Below are positions 50,006 to 59,251 of a DNA stretch of 64,000 nt, piece after piece. The notes under the pieces were generated by a model. That model was not told the DNA's origin and searched no databases. It was given only the letters and a program-made list of their open reading frames with translations. This stretch comes from NCEH01 sp043195095 (GTDB taxonomy: Bacteria; Pseudomonadota; Alphaproteobacteria; Rhizobiales; Xanthobacteraceae), in assembly GCF_043195095.1 (NCBI RefSeq), contig NZ_JBAFWN010000004.1; one strand, written 5' to 3'. Position 1 is the stretch's first letter. Each line of letters opens with the position of its first letter. Position numbers and translations under genes: made by a program.

Positions 50006-51547
50006 TTACGCGCGGCGGCGGGCCTGGCCCGTGGACACGGGGCTTTCGGCCCACCGACGCTCCGCGATATCGGTGATCAGCGGCAGGCCGTGATCGCGCC
50101 AGAAATCGCCGTCGAACTTCACCAGGTCCGCGGCGTGCCAGAAGCCGGGCGCGGTTTCGGAAAAGTCGTCGTACTGCACATGCCAGCCGAGCGCGCGCTC
50201 TTCCGGGCTCCAGCGGGTCCGCCGCTCGGCCAGGATCTTCCGGCGGCCATGCGCCGCCGAGCGGATGGGATAATGGCGCAGGAGAAACCGATAGGGAAAG
50301 TCGACGGCGCCGGGGAATGAGGCCACATGGCCCCCGCTTGAAGCCAGATCGACCAGCTCCGGTCCTTGCAGCCACGCCTTGACCTGCTTGAAGTGCCCCG
50401 GGCGCGTGCCGAATTCGAAATGGCTGAAGGCGCTCTTGAGCGTGCCGGGCCGAAACGGCCGCGCGTCGATGGGCCGGAAGTGGATGAGATTGCTCGCCAC
50501 GCGGTTCGCGCCGGCTTGGGCGGCCACATGGAGCGCTGTCGCAAGATCCAGCCCGGGGAAGGGCGAGCGGCGCAGTTCGTCCGCATCCGTATGGAGAATC
50601 CAGCGCCCCGCAAAGCCATGCGCGATCTGCGCCTTGCGCTGAAGGATCCGGCGCCATTCATAATGTTTCGCGGGCCCGTCCTGCGGGAAACGCTCGATGC
50701 GGACATGGTGCGGGTGGCGAGCGGCCAGCATGCGCAGAAGCGGCCAGGTTTCGTCGGTGGACCAATTGTCGATCGCCGCCACGTCGCAGCCTTGCTCGAT
50801 CAGGTCCTCGACGACTTCGGCGATGACATCGGCCTCGTTATAGGCCGCGAGGATGGCGAGCGGGCGTTGTTGCGGCTGGGTGGCGAGCGCTGCGCGCGCG
50901 CGATCGACCGTGATGTCGTGCACCGTCACGATGGTGCGCAGCGCCCGGGCGATATTGTTGTTGATGGTATGGCCCGCATGGGTCGCCGGCAGGCCGCAGG
51001 CTTCCAGAAAGGCGATATATTCGTCGAGCGCCCATTCCCGCACATGAGCCGGATTGGCGGGCGGGCCCTTGTCGTCCGCGCCGCGCACCTTCACGCGATC
51101 GGGAGTGCTGGTGATGACGATGGCGCCGCGACGATAGCATTGCGCAAGCAAATTCAGCAGCGGCGTCGGGTCCAGGAGGTGTTCGACCACATCGGCGCAG
51201 ACGACCACGGTGCTGGCGTCGGCATAGGCGGCGACCGACGCGCAACTGCGCTGGCAGAGATCGGCGTCCAGCCAGGTGCCCCAGGCCCCGAAGCGCTGGC
51301 GGCACGCGTCGATGTTCGGTCCGAAATCCACTCCGATATGCTCGCGCGCGCGCACTTGGCGCAGCTTGCGACCGTTGCCGCAGCCAATGTCCAGGATCCG
51401 CGTGCGCCCGCCCGCTTGAAGAAAATAGTCCGCCGCCTCATAGATTTCCGGCTGGTGCACGATCGTGCCGTCGAAGAACGGGGAATCGTCGAAATAATAG
51501 GACGCTGAGCGCGCCACATAATCCGCAGGCAATTGAAAGAGAGACAT
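50006..51547 (-). CDS. Fusion of SAM-dependent methyltransferase and family 2 glycosyltransferase-like domain
   Basis: The 513-residue protein has two enzyme domains. Residues of about 25-200 form a class I methyltransferase with ILDIGCGNGRKL and a strand VVCADVVEHLLDP. Residues of about 225-500 resemble GT2-type transferases: LAILAAYNEADVIAEVV, AIDNWSTDET and the metal-binding RWILHTDADELRR. Such a fusion could methylate and extend one glycan or small-molecule acceptor. It lies alone, between convergent and divergent neighbours, away from the exopolysaccharide genes. The upstream region is AT-rich. The start at 51547 is the first ATG. Confidence 0.82.
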   Translation of the reverse strand: MSLFQLPADYVARSASYYFDDSPFFDGTIVHQPEIYEAADYFLQAGGRTRILDIGCGNGRKLRQVRAREHIGVDFGPNIDACRQRFGAWGTWLDADLCQRSCASVAAYADASTVVVCADVVEHLLDPTPLLNLLAQCYRRGAIVITSTPDRVKVRGADDKGPPANPAHVREWALDEYIAFLEACGLPATHAGHTINNNIARALRTIVTVHDITVDRARAALATQPQQRPLAILAAYNEADVIAEVVEDLIEQGCDVAAIDNWSTDETWPLLRMLAARHPHHVRIERFPQDGPAKHYEWRRILQRKAQIAHGFAGRWILHTDADELRRSPFPGLDLATALHVAAQAGANRVASNLIHFRPIDARPFRPGTLKSAFSHFEFGTRPGHFKQVKAWLQGPELVDLASSGGHVASFPGAVDFPYRFLLRHYPIRSAAHGRRKILAERRTRWSPEERALGWHVQYDDFSETAPGFWHAADLVKFDGDFWRDHGLPLITDIAERRWAESPVSTGQARRRA

Positions 51548-51854
51548 GCGTTCTCGCGCCTTGGGAAGGGGGCAGCGTGCCGCCGTTTCAGATGCTGGTC
51601 CGAGCGGATGTATAAATGCACGTGATGTACATGTATATATACTGTAGATGGTAATTTATTACATACGTATGTCAGTTTTGGGTGAATTTTTATTATACAA
51701 CCGCAAGGTGATTATAATAATAAATGTCTATATTTTTGCAATCCCGGTGCCGGCGAGCCTCCTCGCGCCTGGAAGTGTCACCCCAGCGTCACGGCCCGTC
51801 GATAGGGAGCGTGTGAAGCTGGCGGTCCGTGGGCCGCAGGGGGGCTGAACACAC
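51548..51854. other. Intergenic with AT-rich core
   Basis: Bases of about 51605-51740 are strikingly AT-rich (long runs such as TATATATAC and TAATAATAAATG) within a GC-rich genome. ACATACGTATGT (51661-51672) is a perfect 12-bp palindrome. The region separates divergent genes and probably contains promoters. No gene was recognised. Confidence 0.55.
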
Positions 51855-52607
51855 ATGGATCCGATCCTTCGCGTGGAAGACGTGCGCAAGTCCTTTGGCG
51901 CACACACCATTCTCAAAGGTGTCAGCTTTCAGATCGAGGAGGGCGACCTTGTCTCGATGATTGGGCCCTCGGGCTGCGGCAAATCCACCTTGCTGCGCTG
52001 CCTGAATGGGCTGGAATCCATGGATTCCGGCGTCATCGAAGCCTGCGGCGTGCGCATGGAGCGCAAGCCCGGCTCGGCCGCGCCGCTCAACGATGTGGCG
52101 CATCGGCTGCGCAAGAATGTCGGCATGGTGTTCCAGAGCTTCAACCTGTTTCCGCACAAGACGTTGCATCAGAACGTCATGATGGCGCCGATGGTGGTGA
52201 AGGGGGTGAGCCGCGACGAGGCGGCCGCCAATGCCGAGCGCCTGCTGAAGAAAGTCGGCCTGTTCGAGCAGATGGACCGCTATCCCATCAATCTATCGGG
52301 CGGCCAGCAGCAGCGCGGCGCCATCGCTCGCGCGCTCGCCATGTCGCCCAAGATCATGCTGTATGACGAGCCCACCTCCGCGCTCGATCCCGGCCTCGTG
52401 CACGAGGTGCTGGACGTGATGAAGGAGCTCGACAACGAGGGCATGACGCAGATCATCGTCACCCACGAAATGCGCTTCGCGCGCGATGCTTCCGATTACA
52501 TCATCTTCATGGACAAGGGCGAGATCATCGAGATCTCGGACGAAGACGAGATCTTCGACAATCCCAAGGATCCGCGCACGCGCCAGTTCCTGCATCGTTT
52601 CGTCTGA
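51855..52607 (+). CDS. Amino-acid ABC transporter ATP-binding protein (GlnQ-like)
   Basis: The 250-residue ATPase has Walker A GPSGCGKST, Q-loop MVFQSFNLFPH, signature LSGGQQQR, Walker B IMLYDEPTSALDP and switch His in VTHEMRFA. The HEMxFA form and size are those of polar amino-acid importers. A small insertion (MERKPGSAAPLND) follows the second strand. The stop overlaps the first possible ATG of the following binding-protein/permease gene, so they form one unit. Confidence 0.92.
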   Translation: MDPILRVEDVRKSFGAHTILKGVSFQIEEGDLVSMIGPSGCGKSTLLRCLNGLESMDSGVIEACGVRMERKPGSAAPLNDVAHRLRKNVGMVFQSFNLFPHKTLHQNVMMAPMVVKGVSRDEAAANAERLLKKVGLFEQMDRYPINLSGGQQQRGAIARALAMSPKIMLYDEPTSALDPGLVHEVLDVMKELDNEGMTQIIVTHEMRFARDASDYIIFMDKGEIIEISDEDEIFDNPKDPRTRQFLHRFV

Positions 52608-52654
52608 TGGCTCCGCACGACCCTTCGCCCTTCTCTCCCGCTTCGGGGATTGCC

Positions 52655-54202
52655 ATGCGTCTTGCCCGCCTCGCCCTCTCGTCTTTGCTTCTCGCCGTTT
52701 CGCTGGCGGCGGCCGCTGTGTCCCCCGCATCGGCGCAGACCGCACCTGCGGCGCCGACCGCCGCGCGCACGCTCACCTATGGTGGCGACAGCACCAGCGG
52801 CGCGCCTTATACCTTCAAGGATCCGGCCGACCCCAATATTACGGTGGGCTTCGAAGTCGACATCATGAAGGAACTGGCGGCAAAGCTCGGCCGCAAGCCG
52901 GTGTTCATCCAGAACGACTGGAGCAATCTCATTCCCGGTCTTGATGCCGGCCTGTACGAGGCGGTGATCAACGGGCTGGAAATCACGCCCGACCACCAAG
53001 CTGTGGCGGATTTCTCGGCGCCTTACTACACCACGTTCGGCCAGATCGTGATCCGCCGCGGCGATGCGCCGATCGACAATCTGGAAGGCCTGAAGGGCAA
53101 GAAGGTCGGCACGCTCAAGTCCAGCCAGATGGAATATGTGCTGCGCAATGCCGGCGGCATCGATCTGCGCACCTATGACCAGGAGATCGACGCCTATTCC
53201 GATCTCAAGCTCAAGCGCATCGACGCCACCGTGATGGATTTCCCCATCGCGGTCTATTACGCCCAGCCCGACCGCGAGCTTCAGTTCACCGGCCAGCCGG
53301 TCGGCCGCATCGAATACGGCATCGCGCTGAAGAAGGGCGCGCATCCCGAGCTGCTGGCCGAGATCAACACCGGCCTGTCGCAGATGATGCATGACGGCTC
53401 GATGCGCACCATCCTCGATCATTGGGCGATCTGGACCCCGCTGATGGCCCAGCTCACTGGCGATCAGCGCCCGCTCCAGGCACAGCCGCTGGCCTATGAT
53501 CATTTCGTCCAGGCGACCCAGCCGCAGGGCTGGAAGATGCAGCTTGAGCGCTATATGCGCTTCCTGCCCCAGCTCGGCTGGGCGGCGGTGATGACGCTGG
53601 AAATCTCCATCCTCGCCATGATCATCGCGGTCGGCCTCGGCGCAACGCTCGCCTTGTGCCGGGTGTATGGCGGCGTGCTGCTGGATCGCCTCGCCCAGGT
53701 CTATATCGAGGTGGTGCGCGGCACGCCGCTGCTGATCCAGGTATTGTTCATCTATTACGGCCTGCCCAAGGTGGGATTGCAGCTCGAACCGTTCGTCGCC
53801 GGCGTGATCGCGCTCGGCCTGAACTATGCGGCCTATGAGGCGGAAAATTATCGCGCCGGCCTGCTGGCCATTCCGCGCAACCAGATGGAAGCGGCCATCG
53901 CGCTCAACATGACAGAGCGCCAGGCGCTGCGGAACGTCATCATCCCCCAGGCGGCGCGCATCGTGCTGCCGCCCACCACCAACGACTTCATCTCGCTCAT
54001 CAAGGATTCCTCCCTGGTGTCGGTGATCTCGCTGGTGGAACTGACCAAGACCTACGAGCTGATCTCCACCACTTATTATGATTATTTCGGCACCGGCCTG
54101 CTGGTGGCGGCGATCTATCTGCTCATCGGCCTGCCGTTCGTGCGGCTTGCCAAATGGGCAGAGCGCTATGCCAGCCGCGGCGTGACGCGCTCCATCGGCT
54201 GA
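52655..54202 (+). CDS. Fused amino-acid binding protein and ABC permease
   Basis: The 515-residue protein combines a signal peptide (LALSSLLLAVSLAAAAV), a periplasmic amino-acid-binding domain (about residues 40-275: YTFKDPADPNITVGFEVDI, AVINGLEITPDHQAVADFS) and an HisM/GlnP-type permease domain (about 300-515; EAAIALNMTERQALRNVIIP is the EAA loop). Such binding-protein/permease fusions occur in GlnPQ-like systems. With the ATPase it makes a complete two-gene importer, possibly of a D- or neutral amino acid, since dadA is adjacent. ATG 52655 starts the signal peptide; ATG 52607 overlaps the ATPase stop and is an alternative. Confidence 0.9.
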   Translation: MRLARLALSSLLLAVSLAAAAVSPASAQTAPAAPTAARTLTYGGDSTSGAPYTFKDPADPNITVGFEVDIMKELAAKLGRKPVFIQNDWSNLIPGLDAGLYEAVINGLEITPDHQAVADFSAPYYTTFGQIVIRRGDAPIDNLEGLKGKKVGTLKSSQMEYVLRNAGGIDLRTYDQEIDAYSDLKLKRIDATVMDFPIAVYYAQPDRELQFTGQPVGRIEYGIALKKGAHPELLAEINTGLSQMMHDGSMRTILDHWAIWTPLMAQLTGDQRPLQAQPLAYDHFVQATQPQGWKMQLERYMRFLPQLGWAAVMTLEISILAMIIAVGLGATLALCRVYGGVLLDRLAQVYIEVVRGTPLLIQVLFIYYGLPKVGLQLEPFVAGVIALGLNYAAYEAENYRAGLLAIPRNQMEAAIALNMTERQALRNVIIPQAARIVLPPTTNDFISLIKDSSLVSVISLVELTKTYELISTTYYDYFGTGLLVAAIYLLIGLPFVRLAKWAERYASRGVTRSIG

Positions 54203-54226
54203 TCGCACGCCGCCTCAAAGGGACCC

Positions 54227-54246
54227 GCGTCAAAGGGGGTTGACGC
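54227..54246. terminator. Hairpin between convergent genes
   Basis: GCGTCAA / TTGACGC form a perfect 7-bp stem with a 6-base loop, directly before the dadA stop codon. There is no T-run on either strand. Confidence 0.45.
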
Positions 54247-55500
54247 TCATCCGTAGCGGGCGAGCGTCAATCCCTCGGTGTCGATCTCGGGCGTGCGGCG
54301 GGTGATCAGGTCGGCGAGCAGGCGCCCGGTGCCCGCCGCCATGGTCCAGCCCAGCGTGCCGTGCCCGGTGCCGAGGAAGAGGTTGGGATATTTCGCTTGC
54401 CCGAGGATGGGCGGCCCGTCCGGCGTCATGGGGCGCAGGCCGCTCCAGAAGGTGCCGGCCTTTGGATTGCCGCCGTCGGGGAACAGATCGCTGACCACGT
54501 GCTCCAGCGTTTCCCGCCGCGCATGGGGCAGCGAGAGGTCGAAACCCGCCAGTTCCGCGGTGCCGCCGATGCGGATGCGGTCACCGAGGCGGGTCACGGC
54601 CACCTTGTAGGTTTCGTCCATGACGGTGGATTCGGGCGCGCCGTCGGCGTCGGTGATCGGGACGGTGAGCGAATAGCCCTTCACCGGATAGACCGGCAGG
54701 CGGATGCCGAGCGGCCGCACCGCCTTGGGCGAATAGCTGCCGAGCGCCACCACATAGATATCGCCCCGAATGGTCCCGGCCTGGGTCTGGACGCCGGTGA
54801 TGTTGGCGCCGTCATGCTCGATGGCGCGCAGCGCCCGGCCATAGGTGAACACCGCGCCCTTCTCTTCCGCCAGAGCGGCGAGCGCATTGGTGAATTTGTA
54901 GCAGTCGCCGGTCTCGTCGCCCGGCAGGCGCAGCCCGCCGGCGATCTTTTCCGCGACCCGCCCGAGCGCCGGCTCGGCGGCGATGCAGCCGGCGCGGTCC
55001 AGCAGCTCGTAAGGCACGCCGAAGCGATCGAGGATCGCCATGTCCTCGCCGGCATGGTCGAGCTGCGCCTGGGTGCGGAACATCTGCAGCGTGCCCTGCA
55101 TGCGCGCGTCATAGGCGATGCCGGTCTGCTGGCGCAGGGCGATCAGGCAATCGCGGCTGTATTCGGCAAGGCGCAGCATGCGCCCCTTGTTGATCTCGTA
55201 GCGGGCATGGGTGCAATTGGTCAGCAGCCGCAGGCCGAAGGCGAGCATCGCCGGGTCGAGGCGCGGGCGGATCACCAGGGGCCGGTGCTTCATCATCAGC
55301 CATTTGATGGCCTTCAGCGGCAGGCCCGGCCCGGCCCAGGGCGCGGAATAGCCGGGCGAAACCTCCCCGGCATTGGCATAGCTGGTTTCCAGCGCGGGGC
55401 CGGACTGGCGGTCGACCACTTCCACCTCATGGCCGGCGGCCGCCAGATAATAGGCGAGGGTTACGCCGATGACGCCCGACCCCAGAATCACCACCTTCAT
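54247..55500 (-). CDS. dadA: D-amino acid dehydrogenase, small subunit (DadA)
   Basis: DadA oxidatively deaminates D-amino acids (notably D-alanine), passing electrons to the respiratory chain. The 417-residue FAD protein starts MKVVILGSGVIGVTLAYYLA (dinucleotide-binding motif) and has SYANAGEVSPGYSAPWAGPG, a DadA signature. Near the end it has GLRPMTPDGPPILG and GHGTLGWTMAAGTG, which bind the flavin. It is convergent with the amino-acid importer; no alanine racemase (dadX) or Lrp gene is beside it. Confidence 0.94.
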   Translation of the reverse strand: MKVVILGSGVIGVTLAYYLAAAGHEVEVVDRQSGPALETSYANAGEVSPGYSAPWAGPGLPLKAIKWLMMKHRPLVIRPRLDPAMLAFGLRLLTNCTHARYEINKGRMLRLAEYSRDCLIALRQQTGIAYDARMQGTLQMFRTQAQLDHAGEDMAILDRFGVPYELLDRAGCIAAEPALGRVAEKIAGGLRLPGDETGDCYKFTNALAALAEEKGAVFTYGRALRAIEHDGANITGVQTQAGTIRGDIYVVALGSYSPKAVRPLGIRLPVYPVKGYSLTVPITDADGAPESTVMDETYKVAVTRLGDRIRIGGTAELAGFDLSLPHARRETLEHVVSDLFPDGGNPKAGTFWSGLRPMTPDGPPILGQAKYPNLFLGTGHGTLGWTMAAGTGRLLADLITRRTPEIDTEGLTLARYG

Positions 55501-55856
55501 CGTCCGGCCTCCCGCAGCCCGGCGCTGCGCGCCTGCCGCACCGCAAAATCGGATCAGACACCAAGGCGGCCCTGCCCGACAAGCGCGACGATGGAACGGC
55601 TTGCCCGGCCGGGCGGGATCGCCGCCGGCGGCGCGCCATCCGCACCGGCGCGTCGGAGTTTTCCGAGAGATGGATCTCTCCGCGCGCTCGCGTGTTCTTC
55701 CGTGCGCGGCGGTTCTCGCGAGCGCTGCGGAAGGCGGTCGTGCGGGCGGATCGCGAAAGACGGCCGGGCCGGTTGAGGCCGCGCGCGATGCGGGCGATAA
55801 CTGGCCTCGCGGTCAATGGGCGCGGAGGCGGGCGCGCCGACGGAAGGGAGGTGCGG
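55501..55856. other. Region between dadA and the sensor kinase
   Basis: This 356-base stretch is divergent upstream sequence for both genes. It is GC-rich and contains in-frame alternative starts for the kinase (GTG 55692 and ATG 55788). No separate gene or clear promoter was recognised. Confidence 0.5.
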
Positions 55857-58301
55857 GTGTTCACAAACGCCGGGCTGCAGGGAAGCGACATCTCGGCGCT
55901 GTTCAACGCCGTGCCCAATCCCTATGTCATCCTCACGCCCGATTTCACCATCGTCGGCATGAACGACGCCTATCTGCGCGTGACCATGCGGCGGCGGGAG
56001 GACATTCTCGGCCTGTCCATGTTCGCGGCGTTTCCGAGCGATCCCGCGTCCGCGTCCAACCAGATGCTGCGGGCGTCGCTGGAGCGGGTGATCCGCAACA
56101 AAGCGCGCGACGACTTGCCCTTCATCCCCTATCCGATCCAGCGGCCCGACGGCGGGATGGAGATGCGCTATTGGAGCGCCACGCACACCCCCCTGTTCGG
56201 GCCCGACGGCAACGTCCGCCACGTGGTGCAGCACACGGTGGATGTGACCGAGCTGCACAATCTGCGGGTCAGCCTCGGCGCCACGACGCCGAGCCCGGCG
56301 CTGCTGATCGAGGGCGAGGTGTTCGACCGCGCCGAGGCGGTGCAGGAAGCCAATGCGAAGCTGCATCGCGAACGCCAGCGCTTGCAGGCCCTGTTCGAGC
56401 AGGCGCCGGCCTTCACCGCCGTGCTGCGCGGACCCGACCATCTGGTGGAACTGGCGAATGCCGCTTACCTGCGCCTCGCCGGAGGCCGGCCCCTGGTTGG
56501 GCTGACGGTGCGGGAGGCGTTCCCGGAACTTGCCGGGCAACCCGTCCTGGCTGCGCTGGATGAAGCCTATCGCACCGGAAAAGCCTTCGTCGCCCATGGC
56601 CTGTCCTTGATGCTGCGCCCAGCGCCCGGCCTGCCGCTGGAGGAGCATGTCCTCGACTTCATCTACCAGCCGGTGGTGGATGCGGACGGCTCCGTGGGCG
56701 GGATTTTCGTGCAGGGCCAGGACATCACCGAGCAGCGGCGGGCGGAAGATGCGCTGCGCAAGCTCAACGAATCCCTGGAAGCGCTGGTCGCCGAGCGCAC
56801 CCGCGAGCGCGACCGTCTGTGGCGGCTCAGCGGCGATCTCATGGGCGTGTGCCGCGAGGATGGCGTCCTGGAGGCGGTGAACGGCGCCTGGAGCGATCTG
56901 CTCGGCTGGAGCGAGAGCGACCTGCTGGCCCACGGCTTCCTCGATCTGGTGCATCCCGAGGACGTGGCGGCAACCCGCGCCGCGCTCGCCCGCTCGCGCG
57001 AGGCGCCGGCCATTCCGCGCTTCGAGAACCGCTGCCGGCGCAGCGACGGCACCTATCGCGTGCTGGCCTGGACGCTGGCCGCCGACACCGGGCGCCTCTA
57101 CATCGTCGGCCGCGACATGACCGACCAGCGCCTCACCGAAGAGCAATTGCGCCAGTCGCAGAAGATGGAGGCGGTGGGCCAGCTGACCGGCGGCATCGCC
57201 CATGATTTCAACAATCTGCTCCAGGGCATCACGGGTTCGCTCGATATTCTCAAGCGCCGCGTCGCGCAGGGCCGCACCGCCGAGCTGGAACGCTTCGTCG
57301 ACAATGCCATGAGCTCGGCCCATCGCGCCGCCGCGTTGACCCATCGCCTGCTCGCCTTCTCCCGCCGCCAGCCGCTCGATCCCAAGGCGCTCAGGATCAA
57401 TCCGCTGGTCCTCTCCATGGAAGACCTGCTGCGCCGGACCATGGGCGAGAGCATCCATCTGAACCTGGGGCTCGCCGAGGACCTGTGGTCGACCTTGTGC
57501 GACGCCAACCAGCTGGAAAATGCCATTCTCAACCTCGTCATCAACGCCCGGGACGCCATGCCCGAGGGTGGCCAACTGACGCTGGAGACCCGCAACGTCC
57601 ACCTGGACGAGGGCTACGCCGCCCGCGTGCCCGGGGTGACCGCGGGCCATTATGTCTGTCTCAGCGTGAGCGACACCGGCACCGGCATGGACCCGCAGGT
57701 GATCGCGCGGGCGTTCGATCCGTTCTTCACCACCAAGCCCATCGGCCAGGGCACCGGGCTCGGACTGTCCATGATCTACGGCTTCGCCCGGCAATCGGAA
57801 GGGCAATGCCACATCTATAGCGAGGTCGGGGTCGGGACCTGCGTGAAGGTCTATCTGCCACGCCACCACGATGGCGTGCCCGAGCCCGCCGAACCGCCCG
57901 CCCCGCAGGTGCGGCAAAGCGGCGGCGCGGGGGGCGTGGTGCTGGTGGTGGAGGATGACCTGGTGGTGCGCGGGCTCATCCTGGAGGTGCTGCACGAGCT
58001 GGGATATGCCACCGTCGAGGCGGTCGACGGCCAGGCGGGCCTTGATCTGCTGAGGTCCGACCAGAGGTTTGACCTCGTGATCAGCGACATCGGCCTGCCG
58101 CGGCTCAATGGCCGGCAGATGGTGGATGCGGCGCGCGAGGCGCGGGGCGACCTGAAGGTGCTGTTCATGACCGGCTATGCGGAGACGGCCGCCGTCGCGG
58201 CGGGGTTCTTGGAGCCTGGAATGAGCATGGTGACCAAGCCGTTCGCGGTCGCCCACCTGGCGGCCCGCATCCGCGCCATGCTGGGGCAGGCGCAGCCCTG
58301 A
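55857..58301 (+). CDS. Hybrid sensor histidine kinase / response regulator with PAS domains
   Basis: The protein of about 814 residues has three PAS-like domains. The first (ALFNAVPNPYVILTPDFTIVG) lies near residues 10-125, the second near 175-310 and the third near 325-430. Then follow the histidine kinase core with H-box GGIAHDFNNLLQG, N-box NLVINARDAM, G1 DTGTGM and G2 GQGTGLGLSM. A C-terminal receiver domain has Asp in DLVISDIGLPR and Lys in TKPF. There is no membrane helix, so it senses in the cytoplasm. GTG 55857 has AGGGAGG at ideal spacing. Longer starts at 55788 or 55692 cannot be excluded. No output regulator is adjacent. Confidence 0.9.
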   Translation: MFTNAGLQGSDISALFNAVPNPYVILTPDFTIVGMNDAYLRVTMRRREDILGLSMFAAFPSDPASASNQMLRASLERVIRNKARDDLPFIPYPIQRPDGGMEMRYWSATHTPLFGPDGNVRHVVQHTVDVTELHNLRVSLGATTPSPALLIEGEVFDRAEAVQEANAKLHRERQRLQALFEQAPAFTAVLRGPDHLVELANAAYLRLAGGRPLVGLTVREAFPELAGQPVLAALDEAYRTGKAFVAHGLSLMLRPAPGLPLEEHVLDFIYQPVVDADGSVGGIFVQGQDITEQRRAEDALRKLNESLEALVAERTRERDRLWRLSGDLMGVCREDGVLEAVNGAWSDLLGWSESDLLAHGFLDLVHPEDVAATRAALARSREAPAIPRFENRCRRSDGTYRVLAWTLAADTGRLYIVGRDMTDQRLTEEQLRQSQKMEAVGQLTGGIAHDFNNLLQGITGSLDILKRRVAQGRTAELERFVDNAMSSAHRAAALTHRLLAFSRRQPLDPKALRINPLVLSMEDLLRRTMGESIHLNLGLAEDLWSTLCDANQLENAILNLVINARDAMPEGGQLTLETRNVHLDEGYAARVPGVTAGHYVCLSVSDTGTGMDPQVIARAFDPFFTTKPIGQGTGLGLSMIYGFARQSEGQCHIYSEVGVGTCVKVYLPRHHDGVPEPAEPPAPQVRQSGGAGGVVLVVEDDLVVRGLILEVLHELGYATVEAVDGQAGLDLLRSDQRFDLVISDIGLPRLNGRQMVDAAREARGDLKVLFMTGYAETAAVAAGFLEPGMSMVTKPFAVAHLAARIRAMLGQAQP

Positions 58302-58310
58302 GGACACGCG

Positions 58311-59249
58311 CTAAAGGTCGATGGTCAGCCGATCCTCGGCGGAGAGCGCGACGCAGGCCATGAGCGCATGGGTGCGATCCTGCGGCGACAGGAACCGGTC
58401 CCGGTGGATGGGGGTGCCCTGCGTCCATTCGATCTTGCAGGCGCCGCAAATGCCTCCGCCGCAGGAATTGGGAACGCGCACACCGTTGCGCTCCAACGCA
58501 TCCAGCATGGAAACGCCCAGGGGCACGTCGATCTCCCGGCCCGAGCGGGCGAGCACCAGCGTATAGGGCAGGGCGCGCGGATCGAGCACCACGGGCGGCG
58601 GCGTGAAGCGTTCCACGTGCACCTGGTCCGCCGGCCAGTCCTGCGTTGCGGCCTCGAACGCGTCGGTCATGCCCTGCGGCCCGCAGCAGGCGACCATGAC
58701 GCCGGGGCGCGGGGCGCCGAGCAGCGCGGCCAGGTCCGGCCGGGGGGCGGCGGCCGTGTCGTGGATCACCAGTTCGGCTTGGCCCGCCAGGGGCGTCAGC
58801 AGATCGGCGAGCGGCGGGGCGCCGCGCGCGAGAAGATGCAGCGTGAAATCCGTGCGCCCCTGCTTCACCAGGGCCGCCGCCGCCGACAGGAACGGCGTCA
58901 CACCGATGCCGCCGGCGATGAAGATCAGGCGGCCGGCAGGAACGGGCACGCCGCCGCGCGGCACGGAGACGCCGATCTCGGTGCCCACCTGAAGCGTGTC
59001 GTGCATCTGGATCGAGCCGCCCCGCCCCTTCGGCTCGCGTTTCACGGCCACCACGTAGCGGTCGCCCTCGGTCGGCGGGTTACACAGGGAATAGGTGCGC
59101 AGGGTCCCGCCGGGCAGGCACAGGTCCACGTGCGCGCCGGGCTTGAAGCGCGGCAGGTTCCACCCCTCCGGATCCTGCAGCACGAAGCGCTTCACGCCCG
59201 CGCCGGCGGGTGTGATCTCGGTGACGACGGTGCGAATGGTCCGGCTCAT
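58311..59249 (-). CDS. FMN/2Fe-2S oxidoreductase (PDR/VanB-type reductase)
   Basis: The 312-residue reductase has a flavin-binding domain with RTYSLCNPPTE, an NAD-binding region IFIAGGIGVTPF and CCGPQGM, and a C-terminal plant-type [2Fe-2S] ferredoxin domain with C-x4-C-x2-C (SCGGGICGACK) and the distal Cys in MACVALS. It moves electrons from NAD(P)H to a partner protein. The partner is likely the MOSC-domain protein encoded two bases upstream, since the two are often one polypeptide elsewhere. It is the last gene of the minus-strand run. Confidence 0.9.
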   Translation of the reverse strand: MSRTIRTVVTEITPAGAGVKRFVLQDPEGWNLPRFKPGAHVDLCLPGGTLRTYSLCNPPTEGDRYVVAVKREPKGRGGSIQMHDTLQVGTEIGVSVPRGGVPVPAGRLIFIAGGIGVTPFLSAAAALVKQGRTDFTLHLLARGAPPLADLLTPLAGQAELVIHDTAAAPRPDLAALLGAPRPGVMVACCGPQGMTDAFEAATQDWPADQVHVERFTPPPVVLDPRALPYTLVLARSGREIDVPLGVSMLDALERNGVRVPNSCGGGICGACKIEWTQGTPIHRDRFLSPQDRTHALMACVALSAEDRLTIDL

Positions 59250-59251
59250 GG

